Of a stretch of DNA of 24,191 nucleotides, positions 8,623 through 15,549 are shown piece by piece. Numbering within the stretch: position 1 is the first letter of the stretch; each line of letters begins with the position of its first letter. The position numbers and the translations under genes are program-made. Location of the stretch: contig CAVTND010000019.1 of the NCBI GenBank assembly GCA_963735955.1, positions 1 to 24,191 of the forward strand. The letters run 5' to 3'. A model generated the notes under the pieces. The model was given only the letters and a program-made list of their open reading frames with translations, did no database searches and had not been told where the DNA came from. This stretch comes from CAVTND01 sp963735955 (lineage in GTDB: Bacteria > Pseudomonadota > Gammaproteobacteria > Burkholderiales > Burkholderiaceae_F).

Positions 8623-9567
8623 ATGCGTCTGATCGATCTTTCCGAGAAGGTGGACGACGCACGTGCCGAGATCATTGCCGGGCTCAGTGCACCTGCGCCT
8701 TTCATTGCGCCCAAGTATTTCTACGACGGACTTGGTGCGCGCTTGTTCGAGGCAATCTGCGAGCTGCCCGAGTACACGCTCACGCGCGACGAGGCCGCGA
8801 TCTTCAGGTCCTACGCGGCGGAGATCGCGGAACGAATCGGCCCAGGTTGCACGTTGATCGATCTGGGAGCCGGTGACTGCAGGAAGGCCGAACGACTATT
8901 TGCGCTGCTGAAGCCTGCGCAATACGTGGCCGTGGACATTGGTGCCGAATTCCTGGCCGAAAGTCTCTCCGGGCTCGCTCAGCGTCATGCGGGACTGGAC
9001 ATCGTCGGTGTGGTTCAGGACTTCACGCGCGGGCTGCGCCTGCCCCCCGAGGTGCGAAACGTCCGCCGTGTGTTCTTCTATCCTGGGTCATCGATCGGCA
9101 ACTTCACCCCGACCGAAGCGGCGGTTTTTCTTGAACGCCTGCATGCGCTTTCGAACGGCGGCCAGCTACTGCTTGGCGCCGATCTCGTCAGGAGCGCAGG
9201 CGAACTCGAAGCTGCCTACAACGATGCGCTCGGCGTGACGGCCGCGTTCAACCTGAATGTATTGAACAACGTCAATCGCACCGCCGGCACCGATTTCGAC
9301 GTGAACGCCTGGCGCCACATCGCCCGCTTTGATGCAGGGCACTCGCTGATAGAAATGTATCTGGAGGCACGCCGCGACGTTCTGGTCAGCTGGTCTGGCG
9401 GCCAGCGGCGTCTCGTTGCTGGTGAGCGCATCCACACCGAGATTTCATGCAAGTACACGAATTCCGTCCTCGCTGAAATGCTTGCCGCGGCGGGTTTTCG
9501 CAGGACTCGCATATACACGGGAGAACCTGCCCGTTTCGCGTTGGTTCTGGCACAAGCCGGTACCTGA
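8623..9567 (+). CDS. egtD: L-histidine N-alpha-methyltransferase, EgtD family
   Basis: EgtD trimethylates histidine to hercynine with SAM, the first step of ergothioneine synthesis. The 314-residue protein is intact. It has the EgtD N-terminal signature (KYFYDGLGARLFEAICELPE then YTLTRDE), a SAM-binding loop LIDLGAGDCRKAE at about 78-90, FYPGSSIGNFTPTEA, DFDVNAWRHIARFDAG followed by IEMYLEA, and the C-terminal HTEISCKY with the conserved Glu. These are the family's histidine- and SAM-binding regions. The egtB sulfoxide synthase usually found beside egtD is not in this window. The upstream gene is ilvA and the downstream gene is a diguanylate cyclase. The protein could make only hercynine, or EgtB may be encoded elsewhere. 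Some EgtD homologues of uncertain substrate exist, so family assignment is firmer than substrate. Confidence 0.88.
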   Translation: MRLIDLSEKVDDARAEIIAGLSAPAPFIAPKYFYDGLGARLFEAICELPEYTLTRDEAAIFRSYAAEIAERIGPGCTLIDLGAGDCRKAERLFALLKPAQYVAVDIGAEFLAESLSGLAQRHAGLDIVGVVQDFTRGLRLPPEVRNVRRVFFYPGSSIGNFTPTEAAVFLERLHALSNGGQLLLGADLVRSAGELEAAYNDALGVTAAFNLNVLNNVNRTAGTDFDVNAWRHIARFDAGHSLIEMYLEARRDVLVSWSGGQRRLVAGERIHTEISCKYTNSVLAEMLAAAGFRRTRIYTGEPARFALVLAQAGT

Positions 9568-9678
9568 TGTGCGGCCGCCGGTCAGCGGATAGGCGGGATC
9601 CGATCGTGTTTGTGTTTTCGTTCAAAATGAGCGGCCCTCTGCATCAGTTTCGAACCTCGTCAACATCTGTCCGTCGCC

Positions 9679-11565
9679 TTGTCGCGCTGCCTTCTCCTCC
9701 TCTTCCTTTTGTTCGTTTCTGTTGCTTCCGAGGCAGTGGATGCTTCGGCGACTCTGATCGAGCGCAGTCGCCTGCAGGCGCGGGTTGACCCGGAACGCAG
9801 CCGCCAACTGGCCCAACAGGCACTCGAACAGCTTGCATTGGCACCGGATCCGGAGCTTCAGCTGCTTGCGCATGCACAGTTATGCGACTACTACGCGGAG
9901 CGCGACCGCGCTGCGGCTGAACAGCAGATCGAATTGGCGCGCGCGCTGCTGGGACAGATCCAGCGCCCGGGTCTGCGCGCGCGGCTGTTGACCTGCGAGG
10001 GCGAGATCCAGTCGGCGTCCGGCAACAACGTGGAGGCGGTCGCGCTGTTTCACCGGGCGGTCTCGGTTGCCGAGGCGTCCGGCGAACAGGAAATCCTGGC
10101 GGATGCACTGTTTCAGCGCGGCTACGTCAGGGGATTGCAGGGCGAGTTCGCCAATGGCCTGGCTGATCTGCAGAAAGCGCACGCAATCTATGAGCGGCTG
10201 AATCTGACCGTCCAGACGCAGATTTCCGTCAATGGCATCGCCACCCTCTACAACCGCATGGGTGACTATCGCCAGGCGCGGCAGTACTACGAGCTCGCCC
10301 TGAAGCGCCATCGCGCGGCGGGATTGACGCGCGAGCAGGTTGTCACCGAGTACAACCTCGGGCGGGTCTACGAGAATCTTGGCGAACTGGACGCGGCGCA
10401 ACGTGCGTTCGAAGCGGCGCTCGCCCTGAGCCGTGAACTTGCCTACGCGCGCGGTGAAGCCTATGCGCTCAGGGGCCTTGGCAGCGTACGCAATGCGCGC
10501 GGCGCGCCGGCGGACGCTCTCGAGCTGCTCGAAAGCGCGGAAAAGCTGCAGAGCCGCCTGCTCGACGAGCGCCTGCGTGCACAGATCCTGCTGCAGCGAG
10601 GAATCGCGCTTCGCCTCCTGAATCGCCCGGCTGAAAGCACGACGGCCCTGCAGCAGGCGTTGGTGATCTTTACCAAGGCTGACTCGATGTCCGAAGTCGG
10701 CCCTACACATCTTGAACTGGCGCGTGCGCAATCGGCGCTGGGAGACTGGAAAGGCGCTTACGAACAGCAGTCCAAGGCCCAGGCGATTCGCGATGGCATC
10801 GTGCAACGCCAGCTCGACCAACGATTCACAACCTTGAAGATCGAGTTCGACAGCGCTACCAAGGACAAGGAAAACACCCTGTTGTTGAGGGAAAAGGAAG
10901 CCACCGAGCGTGCCCTGGTGCTGGAGCAACACGCCAATCGGCTGCAGGCGGTCGCCCTGGGTCTCATCGTCCTGCTGGCTGGCATGCTGGCCGCGGCAGC
11001 CTGGCGCAGCCGCATCGCCAATAGTGCGATGCGGACTCTCGCGATGACAGACGAGCTGACCGGTGTGCCCAATCGGCGCGACGTGCTCCGACGGGCTGAA
11101 GCAGTGCTTGTCGCTGCCGTCCCCGGCGCGCGTTGCGCAATGCTGATCGTGGACATCGATCACTTCAAGTCGATCAACGACGAGCACGGCCATCTGGTTG
11201 GCGACGAGATCCTGCGCGCGGTGGCGCAGGCACTGCGGGCGATCGTGCTTGAGCCGGCGGCGCTGGGCCGCCTCGGCGGCGAAGAGTTCGTGATCGTGAT
11301 GCCGGAGACCGACGAAGGCAGCGCTCGTTACATGGCCGAGCGGATTCTCTCGCAGGTGCGCGCTCTTGATGTGAGTCCGCTGCTGCCCAGGCGCAGGATG
11401 ACGGTCAGCATCGGCTTCACGGTCTCGGCACCCGCCGATACCGTCACGCAGATGCTGCGTCGAGCCGATCAGGCGCTGTACGCCGCCAAGAGCGCGGGCC
11501 GCGATCGCGTTGCCGCGCGCAGCGCGATCGAGGAAGCTCTGCGTGTGACTGCGCAGGCCGCGTAA
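9679..11565 (+). CDS. TPR-GGDEF diguanylate cyclase, membrane-bound with extracytoplasmic TPRs
   Basis: It makes c-di-GMP from two GTP. The layout is an N-terminal signal sequence (SRCLLLLFLLFVSVASEA), tetratricopeptide repeats over roughly residues 30-370, a coiled segment, one transmembrane helix (AVALGLIVLLAGMLAAAA) and a GGDEF domain starting LAMTDELTGVPNRRDVL. The active-site motif is GGEEF at 533-537, an accepted catalytic form. The RxxD inhibitory site that would precede it is absent. TPRs between a signal peptide and a membrane helix should sit in the periplasm and act as sensor. The first in-frame start is TTG at 9679 with a weak ribosome binding site. An ATG at 9627 in another frame, joined by an indel, is an alternative. 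It converges on the HD-GYP gene with 31 bases between them. Confidence 0.9.
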   Translation: MSRCLLLLFLLFVSVASEAVDASATLIERSRLQARVDPERSRQLAQQALEQLALAPDPELQLLAHAQLCDYYAERDRAAAEQQIELARALLGQIQRPGLRARLLTCEGEIQSASGNNVEAVALFHRAVSVAEASGEQEILADALFQRGYVRGLQGEFANGLADLQKAHAIYERLNLTVQTQISVNGIATLYNRMGDYRQARQYYELALKRHRAAGLTREQVVTEYNLGRVYENLGELDAAQRAFEAALALSRELAYARGEAYALRGLGSVRNARGAPADALELLESAEKLQSRLLDERLRAQILLQRGIALRLLNRPAESTTALQQALVIFTKADSMSEVGPTHLELARAQSALGDWKGAYEQQSKAQAIRDGIVQRQLDQRFTTLKIEFDSATKDKENTLLLREKEATERALVLEQHANRLQAVALGLIVLLAGMLAAAAWRSRIANSAMRTLAMTDELTGVPNRRDVLRRAEAVLVAAVPGARCAMLIVDIDHFKSINDEHGHLVGDEILRAVAQALRAIVLEPAALGRLGGEEFVIVMPETDEGSARYMAERILSQVRALDVSPLLPRRRMTVSIGFTVSAPADTVTQMLRRADQALYAAKSAGRDRVAARSAIEEALRVTAQAA

Positions 11566-11596
11566 GCGAGCGCGGGCAGGCGAAAGTAGGGAGCAA

Positions 11597-13441
11597 CTAC
11601 CGCCGGATGTCGAACAGCGACGTCGACGGATCGGCGCCCTTGAGCGCTGCCGCGATCTGCTTGCGCGCCTGAATGAATGGTGAAGTCTTGGCTTCTACCG
11701 CAAGGAACTCGTCGAGGTCGCCATGCTGGCGCTGCAGCTTGGGCACAAGGTCGAGGAAAATATCGGTCAACTCAGGATCGAACTGCTTGCCGCGCAGCGA
11801 CTTGATCTCGGCCAGGGCTTCGGACACCTTCCACGCGTGCTTGTACGGGCGCACATGCGTTAGCGCGTCGAATACATCAGCCAGGGCTGCGACGCGTGCA
11901 GCGATCGGAATCGCGGTACCGACTAGCTTCAGGGGATAGCCGCTGCCGTCCCAGCGCTCGTGATGATGGCGGGCGATTTCTTCGGCAACGTGCATCTGCG
12001 GAATGTTCGACTTGGCGAGGATGTCGGCACCCGCCGTGGTGTGGGTTTCCATGATCTCGCGTTCGCCCGGTGTCAGCTTGCCGGGCTTGAGCAGGATCGC
12101 ATCCGGTACGACCAGTTTTCCGATGTCGTGCAGACGCGCCGCGAGATCGATCAGGAAGCAGACGTCGTCCTCCAGCCCGATCTCGCGCCCGAGGATCGAT
12201 GACATGCGTCCGACGCGATAGCAGTGTTCGCCGGTGGTGTCGTCATGCAGCTCTGCGGCAACTGACTGCTGCTCCAGCAGCAGGATGCGATTGCGCATGA
12301 GCTCACGTTCGCCCAACTGCACGCGCAGCTTGCCTTGGTGACTGACCAGCGCTGTGTCTATCGTTCCTATCGGTTGCGTTGCCTGTTCGAGCTGGGCCAC
12401 GTGCTCGCGGTGGTGCATCAAAACCTGCGCCGCTTTTGCCTCTTTGTTCATCGCCAGCAACTCATGCAGATAGACCAGGGCTACGTCCGGCTGGCCTGCT
12501 GTTTCGTAGCCACTGATGCAGGCGGAAAGCGCATCCCGAACCTCGGAGCGCAGGCTCTGGCGGGCCTGTTCGAGCACTTTCTTGAGGCGCGTCAGGCCGA
12601 TGTCCGAGTTTTTCGCGTGGACCTCGATCAGGCCGCTCGTCGTCGAAGCGACGAACTCGGCACGCGCCGTGCCTGCCCTGGCTGCGAACTCGCGCGCGAG
12701 GTTGCAGTGCTGGGTTGCCTGCTCGATCTCACCGACTTCCAGCAGCAGGCGCGAGTAGTTCGACTCGGCCAGCACGCGCGAAAAACAGTCGTCGGCATTC
12801 GCCGGATTCGGGTTCAGTTCGGTCGCGCGCCGGACCGCGCTGACACCCCGCCGCACGTCGTGCAGGTGGAGAGCGCAGCCCGCGATATTCGAAAGCGCGC
12901 GCATTTCGGTGGTCGCGTAGGAGGACGTTTTCTGGGCCAGGGCGGCCGCACGTTCGAGGCACTGCAGAGCGTCGCCGTACTGCGCTGCCTCCTGCAGGGC
13001 GAGGCCGAGGTTGTTCCAGACCGGCGCCTCTTCGGCATCGTCGCCGAGTTGACGCGCAACCTGCAGGGCCTCGGAAAGACTCTGCGTGGCCCCAACCAGG
13101 CTGCCGGTTTCCATTCGCATCAATCCAAGGAAGGTGAGCGCCTTGCGCAGGACCCTGAGGTCGCCGAGTTGCCGCGCGACCTCGACCGCCTGCAATGCGG
13201 GGGCGAGCCCGGCCGCGGGTTGGGCCGCCAGGTAATGGAAGCGCACCATGGCCAAGAGGCACTCGACCAGGGGAACACAGGCGTGGGCGATTGGAAGGTG
13301 CTGAATCTCCCGGAACGCCCGGCTGAAGACATCCTTCGCCTCGAGCGACGGGGTTGCGAGGTGGGGTCGCAGCTCTTCCAGGCGCTCAGTGCAGAGTGCC
13401 AAAGTCGCTTCAGGAGAGCCAGGAACCAGGAGGGCGCTCAT
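11597..13441 (-). CDS. Cytosolic TPR-HD-GYP c-di-GMP phosphodiesterase
   Basis: This 614-residue protein is intact. Residues 1-350 are TPR-like helical repeats (for example APVWNNLGLALQEAAQYGDA); there is no signal peptide or membrane helix. A coiled linker follows (QLGERELMRNRILLLEQQ). The HD-GYP domain has GEHCYRVG (H406), the metal-binding HD in RLHDIGKLVVPD (438-439), THTTAGADIL, HHHERWDGSGYP with the GYP motif at 501-503, and ARVAALADVFDALTHVRPYK. The domain hydrolyses c-di-GMP to pGpG or GMP. It converges with the TPR-GGDEF cyclase, its enzymatic opposite, and is divergent from the short peptide gene at 13617. The start ATG at 13441 has no clear Shine-Dalgarno sequence. Confidence 0.92.
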   Translation of the reverse strand: MSALLVPGSPEATLALCTERLEELRPHLATPSLEAKDVFSRAFREIQHLPIAHACVPLVECLLAMVRFHYLAAQPAAGLAPALQAVEVARQLGDLRVLRKALTFLGLMRMETGSLVGATQSLSEALQVARQLGDDAEEAPVWNNLGLALQEAAQYGDALQCLERAAALAQKTSSYATTEMRALSNIAGCALHLHDVRRGVSAVRRATELNPNPANADDCFSRVLAESNYSRLLLEVGEIEQATQHCNLAREFAARAGTARAEFVASTTSGLIEVHAKNSDIGLTRLKKVLEQARQSLRSEVRDALSACISGYETAGQPDVALVYLHELLAMNKEAKAAQVLMHHREHVAQLEQATQPIGTIDTALVSHQGKLRVQLGERELMRNRILLLEQQSVAAELHDDTTGEHCYRVGRMSSILGREIGLEDDVCFLIDLAARLHDIGKLVVPDAILLKPGKLTPGEREIMETHTTAGADILAKSNIPQMHVAEEIARHHHERWDGSGYPLKLVGTAIPIAARVAALADVFDALTHVRPYKHAWKVSEALAEIKSLRGKQFDPELTDIFLDLVPKLQRQHGDLDEFLAVEAKTSPFIQARKQIAAALKGADPSTSLFDIRR

Positions 13442-13476
13442 TCAAGGACTTTGAAAGCTCGCTGTGGTATCAGAGA

Positions 13477-13496
13477 CAAGTTCCTGAATGAACTTG
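13477..13496. promoter_or_regulatory. Perfect inverted repeat between the HD-GYP and peptide genes (candidate operator)
   Basis: CAAGTTC (13477-13483), a six-base spacer, then GAACTTG (13490-13496) form a perfect 7-bp inverted repeat. It lies in the 175-base divergent region, 36 bases upstream of the HD-GYP start. A smaller palindrome, TTGATCAA (13494-13501), overlaps its right arm, and TTCAA/TTGAA (13441-13455) lies at the HD-GYP start. The arrangement suits a dimeric regulator acting on both genes, but the protein is unknown and a chance palindrome is possible. Confidence 0.4.
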
Positions 13497-13502
13497 ATCA
13501 AA

Positions 13503-13526
13503 GGGGCTTGCGTTTTTTCGCGCCCC
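13503..13526 (+). other. Hairpin upstream of the peptide gene
   Basis: GGGGC pairs with GCCCC, with a two-base bulge, and an inner GCG pairs with CGC around a T6 loop. It lies about 90 bases before the peptide start. It is not followed by a T-run, so it is not a classical terminator. If inside the transcript it would be a 5'-leader stem. Confidence 0.35.
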
Positions 13527-13616
13527 GCGGTTACAGTTCGTCCAACTCGCATATCGGCCAATAGGCGGGTTTCTTTAGGCCTACCCAAAAGAGCTGCAGC
13601 TGGTTGGAGGAATGTC

Positions 13617-13718
13617 ATGGATCAAGTCATCGACGTTGTTGAGACCGAAGTAGTCGAACTGTCATTGGCCGAACTCGCCCAGGTGGGCGGAGGCGCCGGC
13701 GGCGGCTCGCTCGAGTAA
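13617..13718 (+). CDS. Short acidic peptide with double-glycine-leader-like sequence (33 aa)
   Basis: The ATG at 13617 follows GGAGG at 13607-13610 with about six bases of spacing, one of the best ribosome binding sites in the window. The peptide begins MDQVIDVVETEVVELSL and continues AELAQVGGGAGGGSLE. Residues 13-25 (VELSLAELAQVGG) fit the bacteriocin/RiPP-type leader pattern LSxxELxxVxGG, in which cleavage follows the GG. The remaining tail is short and Gly-rich. A strong terminator begins 18 bases after the stop, so it looks like a monocistronic gene. I do not recognise a named family. No peptidase-exporter or modification enzyme lies next to it. It could be a secreted peptide, a signalling peptide for the adjacent TPR proteins, or a small protein of another kind. 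That it is translated is well supported; its function is not. Confidence 0.7.
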   Translation: MDQVIDVVETEVVELSLAELAQVGGGAGGGSLE

Positions 13719-13735
13719 GAGTTTTCGCATTGGGC

Positions 13736-13765
13736 ACGGGGCGCTTCGGCGCCCCGTTTCTTTTG
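13736..13765 (+). terminator. Rho-independent terminator of the peptide gene
   Basis: A perfect 9-bp stem ACGGGGCGC/GCGCCCCGT closes a TTCG tetraloop and is followed by the T-rich run TTCTTTTG. This is a textbook intrinsic terminator 18 bases after the peptide stop codon. Confidence 0.9.
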
Positions 13766-13816
13766 TATCAATGACTTAGCGGCACCGTACCGCGTTCTGG
13801 TGAGGAGCAATGCCCG

Positions 13817-13840
13817 GAAAAAAGGCCGCTTCCGCGGCCC
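13817..13840 (-). terminator. Rho-independent terminator of the selD-TlpA-transglutaminase operon
   Basis: On the minus strand GGCCGC, loop GGAA and GCGGCC are followed by six T residues. It begins about 28 bases after the transglutaminase stop, so it most likely ends that minus-strand operon. Confidence 0.85.
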
Positions 13841-13867
13841 TGCTTTGTTTGAGGTCTTTGGTCCAGA

Positions 13868-14944
13868 TCAGGTGACTTCGCGCGAGGTGATTCGGTACTT
13901 GAAGCTGTCCGGATCGAGGCTGTCGAGACGCCCTTGCGCGTTCTCGGCTTGGGGGTACATCAGGAAGGCGACGGCAGCACGGTCCGAGTTTGGCAGTCGC
14001 AAATCGTGGCCCGTGTTGTAGGGCAGCCAGTTGCCCTCCCAGCCACCCCAAAGCATGGTCCGCGCCTGTTGCACGATCGGGTCAGCGAGCGTCAGATTGG
14101 GCTTCTCTTCCAGGATCACCTTGCGCACGTCGGCCGGATCCACCGGCACCCAGCCAATCCCATGCGCGTAGAACTCGGCCCGACAATGCTGCGCGCGCGT
14201 GATATCGCCGGCGCGTCCTAGGCTCTTGTAGCCGCGCGTCGAGTCCGCAACCCGGATGCCGTATACGTCTCGGGCTGGAACTCCTATCGATCGCACAAGG
14301 GCGACAAACAATGCGTTCAGATCCGCGCACTTGCCGTTCAATGTGTTGGTTTCGAGCATCGCTTTGATGTCGCCAACGCCGCAGCCGCGCGTCTTTGGAT
14401 TTCGCTCCGTGTTTTCGATTACCCAGTCGTAGACGCGACGGGCTTTCTCGACATCGGTCGAAGCGTTTCCCGCGATCGCCACAGCTTTTTCGCGGACGAT
14501 GCCGACAGTTGGCATTAGATCGGTTGGTTTGAGGTAAATAGCAAGCTCGGCAGCGCTGGCTTGAGGGCCCGAACCAGGCTTCAAGTCGATAGCCCAGTCG
14601 CGGGTTCGGAAGCGGTTGGTCACCTCGACCACCGGCTGGGCTTCGCCTGTTTTGAACGTCGCCACGATCATGGCCGCCCCGTACGCCGGGTCGACGTAAG
14701 TGTCCGCTCGCTCCGCATTTCCCGCGGTCGTGGTCGAGATAGGCTGGAAATACGGGGCGGTGTAGTTCAACGGCAGGGGCACCCAGGCACGTACCTGGCC
14801 GGTCGGTGACGTGATCTCGAGCCGAGTCACAGTTTCGAACGTGCGCCAGCCCGACGGTGGCGTCGATTGGGCGTGGGAGAAGCGGGGCATGGCCGCCAAC
14901 AGTCCGGCAGCCGGGGCAGCCTGCAGCAGGCTTCGGCGATTCAT
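13868..14944 (-). CDS. Tat-exported transglutaminase-like (cysteine protease fold) protein
   Basis: This is a secreted protein of about 358 residues with a transglutaminase-like core. The start at 14944 gives MNRRSLLQAAPAAGLLAAMP, with twin arginines, a hydrophobic stretch and an AQ-type cleavage site, so Tat export is likely. A GGAG lies about seven bases upstream; longer in-frame starts exist but lack this support. The catalytic triad of the fold is visible: Cys in LNGKCADLNALFVALVRS, His in RAQHCRAEFYAHGIGW and Asp in VPVDPADV. Family members act as amide hydrolases or cross-linking enzymes; many are uncharacterised, and the substrate cannot be inferred. It follows the TlpA-like gene by 64 bases on the same strand and is closed by a strong terminator. 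Confidence 0.88.
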   Translation of the reverse strand: MNRRSLLQAAPAAGLLAAMPRFSHAQSTPPSGWRTFETVTRLEITSPTGQVRAWVPLPLNYTAPYFQPISTTTAGNAERADTYVDPAYGAAMIVATFKTGEAQPVVEVTNRFRTRDWAIDLKPGSGPQASAAELAIYLKPTDLMPTVGIVREKAVAIAGNASTDVEKARRVYDWVIENTERNPKTRGCGVGDIKAMLETNTLNGKCADLNALFVALVRSIGVPARDVYGIRVADSTRGYKSLGRAGDITRAQHCRAEFYAHGIGWVPVDPADVRKVILEEKPNLTLADPIVQQARTMLWGGWEGNWLPYNTGHDLRLPNSDRAAVAFLMYPQAENAQGRLDSLDPDSFKYRITSREVT

Positions 14945-15008
14945 TGAGGTACTCCATGAAATGTGCGGCGACACGCGCCAGCGATGCGCTGATCACGCAG
15001 GCAACCGG

Positions 15009-15545
15009 CTACTGCTTGGGTTCGGCGATCAGCATGCGGATTGTGTTCATCATCTTCGGGCTTGTCCAATCGACGTCGCCAAGACAGTAAAAGCGTCGCC
15101 GTCCAGCACGATCGATTAGGAAGCTGGCCGGGAACACCTGCGCGCCCCAGGCCTTGGCCGCCGCGCCGTCGTCGTCGCGAACGACCGGGAAGCGGATCGA
15201 GTGCTTGGTGATGAAGGCATTGATGCGCGCCGGACCCTCCTGGTAGTTCACTCCGAGGACTTCGAAGCCTTGATCGGCAAACTCGCGCTGCAATTTCTGC
15301 AGTGCCGGCATTTCAGCCACGCATGGTTCGCACCAGGTCGCCCAGAAATTCACCAGCACCACCTTGCCGCGCAACTTCTCGAGCGACATTTGTGCACCAG
15401 CGGGTGTCAACAGACTGAGGCTTGGCGCCTCCGCAGGCCCGGTCCACGCGTGCAATTCGCCGACCGTAGCCACGGCCTCTGCCGATCCAGCAAGCAGCGC
15501 AACCACCGCGGCTGATCGCAGCAATGCAAGCGGGGAGCGCCGCAA
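15009..15545 (-). CDS. TlpA/ResA-like periplasmic thioredoxin
   Basis: This 178-residue protein has an N-terminal signal sequence (about residues 1-25) and one thioredoxin domain of the TlpA/ResA type. Its active site is WCEPC at 71-75 in VNFWATWCEPCVAEMPALQK, with a cis-proline region QVFPASFLIDRAGRR. Such proteins reduce disulfides in the periplasm, for example for cytochrome c maturation or repair of oxidised proteins. It starts four bases after the selD stop and precedes the transglutaminase-like gene. The operon could link a redox step to the cysteine of the secreted transglutaminase-like enzyme, but that is inference. Confidence 0.9.
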   Translation of the reverse strand: MRRSPLALLRSAAVVALLAGSAEAVATVGELHAWTGPAEAPSLSLLTPAGAQMSLEKLRGKVVLVNFWATWCEPCVAEMPALQKLQREFADQGFEVLGVNYQEGPARINAFITKHSIRFPVVRDDDGAAAKAWGAQVFPASFLIDRAGRRRFYCLGDVDWTSPKMMNTIRMLIAEPKQ

Positions 15546-15549
15546 GGCT

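Noticed and set aside
9880..11193. Long minus-strand ORF (437 codons) opposite the cyclase
   Set aside because: It is a shadow of the TPR-GGDEF gene and has no recognisable domain.
11566..11596. Shared terminator between the convergent cyclase and phosphodiesterase genes
   Set aside because: The 31-base gap has no stable stem followed by a T-run in either direction.
12335..13564. Long plus-strand ORF (409 codons) opposite the HD-GYP gene
   Set aside because: It is an antisense shadow in GC-rich DNA. The opposite strand encodes a full TPR/HD-GYP protein with all motifs, and this ORF resembles no family.
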